From Rodentibacter heidelbergensis (GTDB lineage: Bacteria > Pseudomonadota > Gammaproteobacteria > Enterobacterales > Pasteurellaceae), in NCBI RefSeq assembly GCF_002000125.1, contig NZ_MLHH01000003.1:1-64000 (forward strand): a stretch of DNA of 64,000 bases, in the 5' to 3' direction. The notes beneath the pieces were generated by a model. It saw nothing but the letters and a program-made list of their open reading frames with translations. It was not told the origin of the DNA and searched no databases. The position numbers and the translations under genes are program-made. This document shows positions 57,779 to 64,000 of the stretch, piece by piece (positions within the stretch are counted from its first letter, which is position 1; the number at the start of each line of letters is the position of its first letter).

Positions 57779-57809
57779 AATAAGGAAGTTTTGGCTTCCT
57801 TATTTTTTT
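57779..57809 (+). terminator. Terminator after the outer-membrane factor gene
   Basis: AATAAGGAAG, TTTTGG loop, CTTCCTTATT, then TTTTT. Ten-bp stem, ten bases after the stop. Confidence 0.92.
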
Positions 57810-57825
57810 ACTCGGTTTATGAAAA

Positions 57826-58464
57826 ATGAAAAAACAACTGACTTTTTATTTTATCCGCCATGGCAGAACCCTTTGGAATGAACAGGGTTTAATGCAAGGA
57901 CATGGCGACTCGCCCCTCACGGAACAAGGCATTTTAGGCGCATAAAAAGCAGGAAAAGCATTACAGTCTATCCCCTTTGTCGCAGCTTATTCCAGCATTT
58001 TAAAACGCACCATTGATACGGCAGAATACATTATTGGCGAACGCAATATTCCGCTTTTCCAACATAAAGGGCTAAACGAACAATTTTTTGGAAAGTGGGA
58101 AGGTCAATGGGTTGAAACCTTGCGTGAGCAGGCTGAATTTAAACAAATGTTAAGCGATCCGGCAAATTACAAAGCCGAAACAAACGGTGGTGAAACCTTT
58201 GAACAACTCGCCGAGCGTGCCATGGCAGCCTTGCAGGATATCATAAAAATTCATGACAAGGGCAATATTCTCATCGTTTCCCACGGCCATACATTACGCT
58301 TACTTCTCGCTCTACTTGGCGGTGCGACCTGGCAAAATCACCGAGAAGAAGGTAAATCCGTTTCCCTGCTCAACACCGCTATTAGCGTTGTGCATTACGA
58401 CAGTGAAAAAGGATTTAGCGTTGAAAAAGTCAATGATGTGGGGCATTTGGGAAATCTCCCCTAG
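57826..58464 (+). pseudogene. Histidine-phosphatase (phosphoglycerate-mutase-like) gene with an in-frame stop
   Basis: From the ATG at 57826 the frame reads MKKQLTFYFIRHGRTLWNEQ, the RHG motif of histidine phosphatases, through GDSPLTEQGILGA, then meets TAA at 57943-57945 (codon 40), and continues in the same frame with KAGKALQSIPFVAAYSS to the stop at 58464 (212 codons in all). The later catalytic parts are intact: LNEQFFGKWEGQ, and IVSHGHTLRLLL with the second active-site His. One base change explains the stop, so decay is recent or it is an error. A restart at the ATG at 58120 would lack the catalytic RHG. Its natural 3' end is replaced by the hairpin repeat, which supplies the stop codon. 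Confidence 0.85.
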
Positions 58465-58531
58465 CCCCTCTTTGTAAAAGAGGGGGATCTGTAAATCTCC
58501 CCTAGCCCCTCTTTGCAAAAGAGGGGAAGCT
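58452..58531. repeat. Two tandem hairpin repeats at a convergent gene junction
   Basis: Copies at 58452-58490 and 58493-58531: AAATCTCCCCTAGCCCCTCT then a 4-6 base loop and AAGAGGGG. Same family as the copies in the urease operon. CTAG in the first copy gives the stop of the phosphatase pseudogene (58462-58464), and CTAG in the second gives the stop of the opposing rnm (58502-58504). Confidence 0.85.
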
Positions 58532-59347
58532 GTTCCAAATTGGTTCTACGCCCTCGGGGAGATCAAGATTTTTGCCTAATTCCACCCAACCGCAAGGAAA
58601 ATGGAAATCCGATCCCACCGAGCCGAATAAACCAAACTCATTTGCCCAGCGGGCGAGCATTTGGCGTTGGTCTTTGGTTTGGCCGTAGCCGGAAATTTCC
58701 ATGGCATCACCGCCCCAAGTTTTGAAATCAGCAATTAATTTGCGTATCCACTTTCCCGTTAGCTTGTAACGCAAAGGGTGTGCAATAACCGCCATTCCCC
58801 CTGCGGCCTGAATGGTTTCAATGGCGGTGGGAATATCCACCCACTCCGCTTTAACAAAAGCGGATTTTCCTTGTCCTAAATAGCGTTTGAAAGCCTGTCC
58901 GTCATTCGACACTTTACCAAGTTGGACTAAATATCGGGCATAATGAGCCCTTGTTACCTCTCCATTCGCCAAGGCTTTTGCGCCCTCATAAGCATTGGGA
59001 ATACCGGCTTTTTCTAATTTCTCCCCAATTTCTTGCGCTCTTTTCTCACGCAGGGCTTTTTGCTTTGCCAAAAGTGCGGTCATTTTCGGGTGCGTTTTAT
59101 CAAAATTCAGCCCCACAATATGAATTCCCCGCCCTTCCCAAGTGGTAGAAATTTCCACACCGGTAACCAATTCGATCCCCACCTCTTTTGCCGCTAAACG
59201 TGCCTCATCAATGCCGCAAACCGTATCATGATCGCATAATGCCAGCACATTTACGCCTTGCTCTGCGGCCCGTTGTACCACTTCAGTGGGGCTTAACACG
59301 CCATCTGATGCGGTGCTATGGCAATGTAAATCGTATATTTTTGTCAT
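58502..59347 (-). CDS. rnm: 5'-3' exoribonuclease of the PHP family (RNase AM / YciV)
   Basis: 281 aa. PHP metal motifs: YDLHCHSTASDGVLSP near 5-20, ALCDHDTVCGIDEA near 36-49, GVEISTTWEG near 63-72, VIAHPLRYKL near 191-200, and GSDFHFPCGW near 250-259. In E. coli RNase AM (YciV/TrpH) trims 5' ends of rRNAs and degrades short RNAs. The last residues (SFPSFAKRG) are encoded by the inserted repeat, so the native C-terminus may have been altered. Its start shares a base with the pyrD stop (TAATG). Confidence 0.92.
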   Translation of the reverse strand: MTKIYDLHCHSTASDGVLSPTEVVQRAAEQGVNVLALCDHDTVCGIDEARLAAKEVGIELVTGVEISTTWEGRGIHIVGLNFDKTHPKMTALLAKQKALREKRAQEIGEKLEKAGIPNAYEGAKALANGEVTRAHYARYLVQLGKVSNDGQAFKRYLGQGKSAFVKAEWVDIPTAIETIQAAGGMAVIAHPLRYKLTGKWIRKLIADFKTWGGDAMEISGYGQTKDQRQMLARWANEFGLFGSVGSDFHFPCGWVELGKNLDLPEGVEPIWNSFPSFAKRG

Positions 59348-60366
59348 TATTTAATGGTTTTTACTAATTCTTTCACTAATTTCGGCCCGTGATAAATTAA
59401 CCCGGAATACACCTGCAACAATTGAGCGCCGGCGGCCATTTTCTCTTGGGCATTTTGCACGCCATCAATGCCACCGCTACCAATAATCGGGATTTGCCCT
59501 TTCAATTCTTCATTTAATCGTTTAATGATCGCTGTGCTTTTCTGTTGCAACGGTTTACCACTTAATCCGCCCTGCTCTTCGGCATTTTTCAAACCGGCGA
59601 CATTTTCACGGGAAACGGTGGTATTGGTGGCAATCACCCCATCCATTTTATGACGAACCAAGGCATCGGCAATTTGCACCAATTCTGCTTCCGACAAATC
59701 CGGTGCAATTTTCACCGCAATCGGCACATATTTATTATATTGATCCGCCAAAATTGCTTGGCGAGCCTTAATGCTTTGCAATAAATCATCAAAATAATCG
59801 CCGTATTGCAACTGACGCAAATCCGGCGTATTTGGTGATGAAATATTCACCGTAATATAACCGGCATAGTTATAGGCTTTATTCAAACAGAAAATATAAT
59901 CGTCTTTGCCGTGTTCTAATGGGGTTTGTTTATTTTTACCGATATTGATGCCAATCACCCCACGATAGCGTGCTTTTTTCACATTTTCGATCAAATAATC
60001 AATGCCGTTATTGTTAAACCCATTGCGATTAATAATGCCTTCCGCTTCAATCAAACGAAATTGGCGGGGCTTCGCATTGCCATCTTGGGCAAGAGGGGTC
60101 ACCGTGCCGACTTCCACGAAACCAAATCCCAACGCCCCAAAACCATCAATGGCATCGCCATTTTTATCCGCCCCCGCTGCTAATCCAATAGGGTTTGGAA
60201 AACGCACGCCCATCACGGTTTTCGCCAAACCTTTTGGCGTGCCAATAACGGATCTCAATAGTGGCTGCAACAACGGATGACCGGCAAATTTTAAACATTG
60301 GAGGGTGAAATTATGGGCGGTTTCCGCATCCATTTGAAAAATACATTGACGGAATAATTTATACAT
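59347..60366 (-). CDS. pyrD: Dihydroorotate dehydrogenase (quinone), class 2
   Basis: 339 aa FMN enzyme at the inner membrane oxidising dihydroorotate with quinone in pyrimidine synthesis. N-terminal amphipathic helix [20 protein letters not shown] (membrane contact), [13 protein letters not shown] near 62-74, the catalytic Ser segment [14 protein letters not shown] near 175-188, NTTVSRENV near 247, GSGGIDGVQ near 296. Full length. It overlaps rnm by one base. Confidence 0.97.
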   Translation of the reverse strand: MYKLFRQCIFQMDAETAHNFTLQCLKFAGHPLLQPLLRSVIGTPKGLAKTVMGVRFPNPIGLAAGADKNGDAIDGFGALGFGFVEVGTVTPLAQDGNAKPRQFRLIEAEGIINRNGFNNNGIDYLIENVKKARYRGVIGINIGKNKQTPLEHGKDDYIFCLNKAYNYAGYITVNISSPNTPDLRQLQYGDYFDDLLQSIKARQAILADQYNKYVPIAVKIAPDLSEAELVQIADALVRHKMDGVIATNTTVSRENVAGLKNAEEQGGLSGKPLQQKSTAIIKRLNEELKGQIPIIGSGGIDGVQNAQEKMAAGAQLLQVYSGLIYHGPKLVKELVKTIK

Positions 60367-60395
60367 ACTCGTTTATCTCTCAGGATAGTTGACTG

Positions 60396-60427
60396 TAAAA
60401 AAAGTGCGGTCAAAATCAACCGCACTT
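60396..60427 (-). terminator. Terminator after aroG, inverted uptake-signal pair
   Basis: AAAGTGCGGT (60400-60409) and ACCGCACTTT (60418-60427) form a 10-bp stem; on the minus strand the distal arm is followed by a T-run (complement of 60396-60399). It lies 18 bases after the aroG stop. Confidence 0.85.
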
Positions 60428-60444
60428 TGAAGATAGGGCTGTAT

Positions 60445-61530
60445 TTATGAGTTGACTTTACGGCGTGCAATGGCCGCATCAGAAAGCTGTTTGAGTAAGA
60501 TTTCTGTATCTTCCCAGCCGATACAGGCATCGGTGATGCTCTGTCCATAGGTGGCAGCTTTGCCGTTGACTAAATCTTGGCGGCCTTCCACTAAGTGGCT
60601 TTCAACCATTACACCAAAAATCTGTTTTGATCCGCCTGCGATTTGTTGGCAGACATCGTCACAAACTTCCATTTGTTTTTTAAATTGTTTGCTGCTGTTG
60701 GCGTGGCTGAAATCTACCATCACATGAGGAATACGGCCGGTTTTCTCAATTTCAGCACAGACTTTTGCCACATCTTCGGCACTGTAATTTGGCCCTTTAT
60801 CGCCACCGCGTAAAATGATGTGGCAGTCTTCGTTACCTTTGGTTGAAACAATGGCAGAATGGCCAAATTTTGTAACCGATAAGAAATTATGAGGCGCTTC
60901 TGCCGAACCTACCGCATCTAATGCCACTTTTACGCCACCATTTGTGGCATTCTTGAACCCTACGGCACAAGATAAACCGGAAGCCAATTCACGGTGAACC
61001 TGTGATTCGGTCGTGCGTGCACCAATCGCTCCCCAGCTCATGAAATCGGCGACATATTGTGGGGTAATCATATCCAAAAATTCACCAGCTGAAGGGACGC
61101 CAAGATTATTAATATCAGAGAGTAATTTACGGGCAATGCGTAACCCGTCATTTAAACGATAAGTATCATTTAAGTAAGGATCGTTGATTAAACCTTTCCA
61201 ACCCACTGTGGTGCGTGGTTTTTCAAAGTAAACACGCATAATAATTTCTAGGCTGTCTTTGTATTTTTCACGCAAAGGTTTTAAACGATTGGCATATTCC
61301 ACGGCAGCTTTTGGATCATGAATAGAGCAAGGGCCAATAACCACTAGTAGTCTGTCATCTTTACCATGAATAATATTGTGTGCCTCTTGGCGGGTTTGTT
61401 TAACCAGTGCCGCAGCTTCTTCGCTGGCAGGGAATTTTTCTAATAAGGCGATTGGCGGTAAAACCTGATCAATCTTTTCGATACGCGTATCATCATTTGC
61501 GACAACGATTTTAACTTTTTCTTTTGTCAT
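60445..61530 (-). CDS. aroG: 3-deoxy-D-arabino-heptulosonate 7-phosphate synthase (class I)
   Basis: First step of aromatic amino-acid synthesis, condensing PEP and erythrose-4-phosphate. 361 aa, closest by eye to E. coli AroG: LLVVIGPCSIHDP near 61-73, MRVYFEKPRTTVGWKGLIND near 98-117, GARTTESQVHRELASGLSCAVGFKN near 171-195, and VMVDFSHANSSKQFKKQMEVC near 272-292. The sequence looks AroG-like (Phe-type), yet the promoter carries a TrpR operator, so the control may be by tryptophan at the transcript level. Single gene. Confidence 0.95.
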   Translation of the reverse strand: MTKEKVKIVVANDDTRIEKIDQVLPPIALLEKFPASEEAAALVKQTRQEAHNIIHGKDDRLLVVIGPCSIHDPKAAVEYANRLKPLREKYKDSLEIIMRVYFEKPRTTVGWKGLINDPYLNDTYRLNDGLRIARKLLSDINNLGVPSAGEFLDMITPQYVADFMSWGAIGARTTESQVHRELASGLSCAVGFKNATNGGVKVALDAVGSAEAPHNFLSVTKFGHSAIVSTKGNEDCHIILRGGDKGPNYSAEDVAKVCAEIEKTGRIPHVMVDFSHANSSKQFKKQMEVCDDVCQQIAGGSKQIFGVMVESHLVEGRQDLVNGKAATYGQSITDACIGWEDTEILLKQLSDAAIARRKVNS

Positions 61531-61595
61531 ACATCACTCTCTTTTATTTTTAAATATTGTGTTTGAAAATTGCAAATACTCTACACTTATTTCTT

Positions 61596-61613
61596 GTACT
61601 AGTAAACTAGTTC
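61596..61613 (-). promoter_or_regulatory. TrpR operator in the aroG promoter
   Basis: GTACTAGTAAACTAGTTC matches the TrpR consensus GTACTAGTTAACTAGTAC at 16 of 18 positions. On the minus strand it overlaps a candidate -35 TTTACT with a 17-bp spacer to TAGAGT. It is 66 bases before the aroG ATG, in the 106-base gap after lolE. The promoter boxes are weak; the operator match is strong. Confidence 0.85.
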
Positions 61614-61636
61614 ATTGTGAAATAATTTACGTTTGT

Positions 61637-62887
61637 TTAATGACTACTCAACACTCGAGCCGGTTGGAGTTTGGCTGCCCGACTTGCCGGATAAAGGCTC
61701 GCCAAAAGACTTAAGACTAACGCTGCCACTAAAACTAACAAAACATCTTGCCAATGAAGCTCGCTAGGAAGAAAATCGACAAAATAAATGCCATCCGATA
61801 GCAATTGCTTTCCGGTTAAATATTCTAAGCCTTGAATAAGCGAAGTTAAATTCAACGCTAAAATGACGCCAAGAACGATGCCTATTAAACACCCTTTCAT
61901 TCCTGCTTGCAAGCCGTACCATATAAAAATACGTTTAATAAATCCATTATTCGCCCCCAGTGTACGCATAATAGCAATGTCGCCTTGTTTATCTTTGACG
62001 GCCATAATCAATGTGGAAACGATATTGAAACAAGCCACCCCGATCACAAGCACCATTGCAATATACATGACAGTGCGGATCAGTTGAATATCACGATACA
62101 TATAACCGAATTTAGCAATCCAGTTTTGCACATAAAGCAATTGTGGATAATCGTTCAGCTCAGAATAAGTCAGTGATTGAACCCTAAAAGGATCAGCAAC
62201 TTGAATCTCTACACCACTAATTTGATCTGCCCGATAGCCCAGTAGGGCTTGTGCCTGTGGCAATGAAAGTAGGGCATAACTGTGATCAAGCTGACCGTCT
62301 AAACGCAAAATACCCGTGACTTGCACACGCTCTCGATGGGGTTGGGATAATTGTGCTTCCTCATTAGGTTGTGATATTAACAAAGAAACCCAATCGCCCT
62401 CTTTCACCTCAAGGGCTTTGGCAATACCGGAACCCAGTACTAATCCGCCCTCTTTTGCAAATTGTTGCCAGCCATTTCCCTCCACAAATTTTCCGAGTGA
62501 ACTCACTTGATCTTGTGCAACTTTATCCACCCCTTTCACTTGCACGACTTTGAGTTTGTTGCCGTTTTCAACCAATGCCGTGAAACTAACAAAAGGTGAA
62601 AGTGCGGTGATTTTTTCATTCGTTTTTAACTTTTCTGCAAGGTTTTGCCAATGATTAATGGTTTTCTCATCGGCACTTTCATTCACCGTGATTTCAGCAT
62701 GGGGAACCACCGCTAAAATACGTTGATTTAACTCCCGCTCAAAACCGTTCATGGCACTCAATCCTACAATCAATACGGCCACACCCAACGCAATGCCAAT
62801 CGCTGAGAATTTGGCAATCAGTGCCACTAAGGGATTTTTTTGCTTACCACGCTGATAACGCCAGCTAATAAAAAACGGAGTATTCAT
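61637..62887 (-). CDS. lolE: Lipoprotein-releasing complex permease LolE
   Basis: 416 aa MacB-fold permease extracting lipoproteins from the inner membrane. The N-terminus FISWRYQRGKQKNPLVALIAKFSAIGIALGVAVLIV is the LolC/LolE transmembrane start; a large periplasmic domain follows (about 45-265); the last three transmembrane segments span about 270-405 (VMYIAMVLVIGVACFNIVSTLIM). It is the third gene of lolC-lolD-lolE, one base overlapping lolD, and lacks an uncleaved lipobox. Confidence 0.93.
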   Translation of the reverse strand: MNTPFFISWRYQRGKQKNPLVALIAKFSAIGIALGVAVLIVGLSAMNGFERELNQRILAVVPHAEITVNESADEKTINHWQNLAEKLKTNEKITALSPFVSFTALVENGNKLKVVQVKGVDKVAQDQVSSLGKFVEGNGWQQFAKEGGLVLGSGIAKALEVKEGDWVSLLISQPNEEAQLSQPHRERVQVTGILRLDGQLDHSYALLSLPQAQALLGYRADQISGVEIQVADPFRVQSLTYSELNDYPQLLYVQNWIAKFGYMYRDIQLIRTVMYIAMVLVIGVACFNIVSTLIMAVKDKQGDIAIMRTLGANNGFIKRIFIWYGLQAGMKGCLIGIVLGVILALNLTSLIQGLEYLTGKQLLSDGIYFVDFLPSELHWQDVLLVLVAALVLSLLASLYPASRAAKLQPARVLSSH

Positions 62888-63570
62888 TAGATACCTTCCC
62901 TTAATACCCCATCTTGCATCGTTAGACGGCGGGATAATTTTTCTGCTAAAGCCATATCATGGGTGACTAACAAAAAAGCGATATTTTGTTCTTGATTTAA
63001 TGTTTGAATTAACTCAAAAATGCTTTCTGTGGTTTTATGATCCAAATTTCCCGTGGGTTCATCCGCCAATACTAAAGCGGGATGATTCACCAACGCTCGG
63101 GCAATGGCGACACGTTGACGCTCCCCCCCTGAAAGGGCTGAGGGACGATGAGCAATGCGATGACTTAACCCCACTGCATTGAGCATTTTTTCAGCACGAT
63201 CTTTCGCCTCTGTTTTATTTTGGCGACCAATCAACAGCGGCATCATCACATTTTCAAGGGCTGAAAAATCGGCCATTAAATGATGAAACTGATACACAAA
63301 ACCCAAATGCTGATTTCGCAATTTTGCCAACTCCGCTTCAGAGGCTTTTTGCAGTGACTGCCCTTTAATGAACACTTCCCCACTAGTTGGCTGATCTAAG
63401 CCGCCTAAAGTATGCAACAGCGTGCTTTTCCCAGAACCGGAACTGCCCACAATGGCCACCAATTCATTCGGTTGCATCGCAAAAGATACCCCTTTGAGTA
63501 CTTGAGTTTGGTTATCACCTTCTTGATAAAATTTACTGATATTTTCGCACTGTAATAGATACTGACTCAT
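62887..63570 (-). CDS. lolD: Lipoprotein-releasing complex ATPase LolD
   Basis: 227 aa ABC ATPase energising LolCE. Walker [10 protein letters not shown] near 42, Q-loop [20 protein letters not shown] near 91-110, signature [15 protein letters not shown] near 144, Walker [13 protein letters not shown] near 165. The HHLM(A)DF segment is characteristic of LolD. Between lolC and lolE. Confidence 0.97.
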   Translation of the reverse strand: MSQYLLQCENISKFYQEGDNQTQVLKGVSFAMQPNELVAIVGSSGSGKSTLLHTLGGLDQPTSGEVFIKGQSLQKASEAELAKLRNQHLGFVYQFHHLMADFSALENVMMPLLIGRQNKTEAKDRAEKMLNAVGLSHRIAHRPSALSGGERQRVAIARALVNHPALVLADEPTGNLDHKTTESIFELIQTLNQEQNIAFLLVTHDMALAEKLSRRLTMQDGVLREGI

Positions 63571-63573
63571 ACT

Positions 63574-64000
63574 TTACTCATAGCGTAATGCTTCCGCCGG
63601 TTCTGTTTTTGCCGCACGATAAGCTGGATAAATGGTTGATAATAAAGATAATAAAAGAGAAAAAGCAATGACAAAGCAAATTTGCCATCCCTCTAATGTG
63701 GTGGGTAAAAATACACTATTTGGATTGATCGCAGCAATGATCGAGGTCAAATTCAGCGTAATCAACACCCCCAATAGCGCCCCAATTAAGGTTCCGACCA
63801 ATCCCACAAGCAGTCCTTGATAAATAAATATCGAACGCACTTTCGATTTTGTTAAGCCTTGGGTTTGCAAAATGGCGATTTCTCCTTGTTTATCCACCAC
63901 CATAAGGCTTAGAGAAGTGACAATATTAGAAATCGCTACCACGATAATGAGGCTAATTAATAACCCCATCATATTTTTTTCCATACGCACTGCTTGGAAA
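63574..64000 (-). CDS. lolC: Lipoprotein-releasing complex permease LolC, C-terminal part
   Basis: The right edge cuts this gene; only the last 142 codons are present, reading in from FQAVRMEKNMM. Three transmembrane segments (LLISLIIVVAISNIVTSLSLM, GLLVGLVGTLIGALLGVLI and ICFVIAFSLLLSLLSTIY) and the closing PAYRAAKTEPAEALRYE are the LolC/E pattern. Paralogue of LolE encoded two genes downstream. The real start lies outside the window. Confidence 0.92.
   Translation of the reverse strand, partial: FQAVRMEKNMMGLLISLIIVVAISNIVTSLSLMVVDKQGEIAILQTQGLTKSKVRSIFIYQGLLVGLVGTLIGALLGVLITLNLTSIIAAINPNSVFLPTTLEGWQICFVIAFSLLLSLLSTIYPAYRAAKTEPAEALRYE

Noticed and set aside
57943-57945. Recoding or programmed readthrough at the TAA in the phosphatase gene
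   Set aside because: TAA is not used for known amino-acid recoding in these bacteria and no special downstream structure was noticed; a simple nonsense mutation or error is the better explanation.

Overview
The window comes from a gamma-proteobacterium of the family Pasteurellaceae. Three things show this: at least 45 copies (counted by eye) of the 9-bp core of the Haemophilus influenzae-type DNA uptake signal AAGTGCGGT, about one per 1.4 kb; gene content and order typical of the family; and an AT-rich base composition. A chromosomal nadV (nicotinamide phosphoribosyltransferase) predicts growth without V factor (NAD), and a complete urease operon with its own urea channel predicts a urease-positive organism. 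Together these would fit genera such as Rodentibacter or a urease-positive Pasteurella. That genus-level guess is an inference, not a result.

Layout, left to right: the N-terminus of a two-partner-secretion transporter (minus, cut by the left edge); trpBA with a TrpR operator; tyrA; the translation/transcription cluster metY(tRNA-fMet)-rimP-nusA-infB-[nadV]-rbfA-truB (minus), in which nadV sits between infB and rbfA behind the infB terminator; a tiny Gly-rich lipoprotein; a lipopolysaccharide-kinase-like protein; a YceB-like protein; the lysine exporter lysO; pepN; purE and purK with a perfect PurR box and a REP doublet between them; aspC; the urease block utp-ureA-ureB-ureC-[dinD]-ureE-ureF-ureG-ureD; cdd and dps (divergent); recB-recD-grxB; ydbH-ynbE; a DsrE protein, an NCS2 purine permease and usg; ybaK; dedA; rplY with a structured leader; kdsD-kdsC; a lipoprotein; the YfaE ferredoxin; ribH-nusB then thiL-pgpA-rhtB-like-dapB; ycgN; glnS; macA-macB-outer-membrane factor; a broken histidine phosphatase gene; rnm and pyrD; aroG with a second TrpR operator; and lolC(partial)-lolD-lolE at the right edge.

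Most of the window is ordinary core chromosome with short intergenic gaps. The unusual content is insertional. nadV is wedged into the nusA-infB cluster. dinD, which encodes a RecA-modulating protein, is wedged into the urease operon so that its stop overlaps the ureE start. A small hairpin repeat family occupies ureA-ureB (three tandem copies), ureG-ureD (one copy) and the 3' junction of two convergent genes (two copies), where its CTAG supplies the stop codons of both genes. A separate REP-like inverted pair lies between purE and purK.

Regulatory sites readable from sequence include two TrpR operators (trpBA and aroG), a PurR operator (purE), a CRP site (cdd), an L25 leader (rplY), a promoter for tRNA-fMet, and many intrinsic terminators, several built from inverted pairs of uptake signals. 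There are no rRNA genes, no CRISPR array, no prophage and no insertion-sequence transposase.
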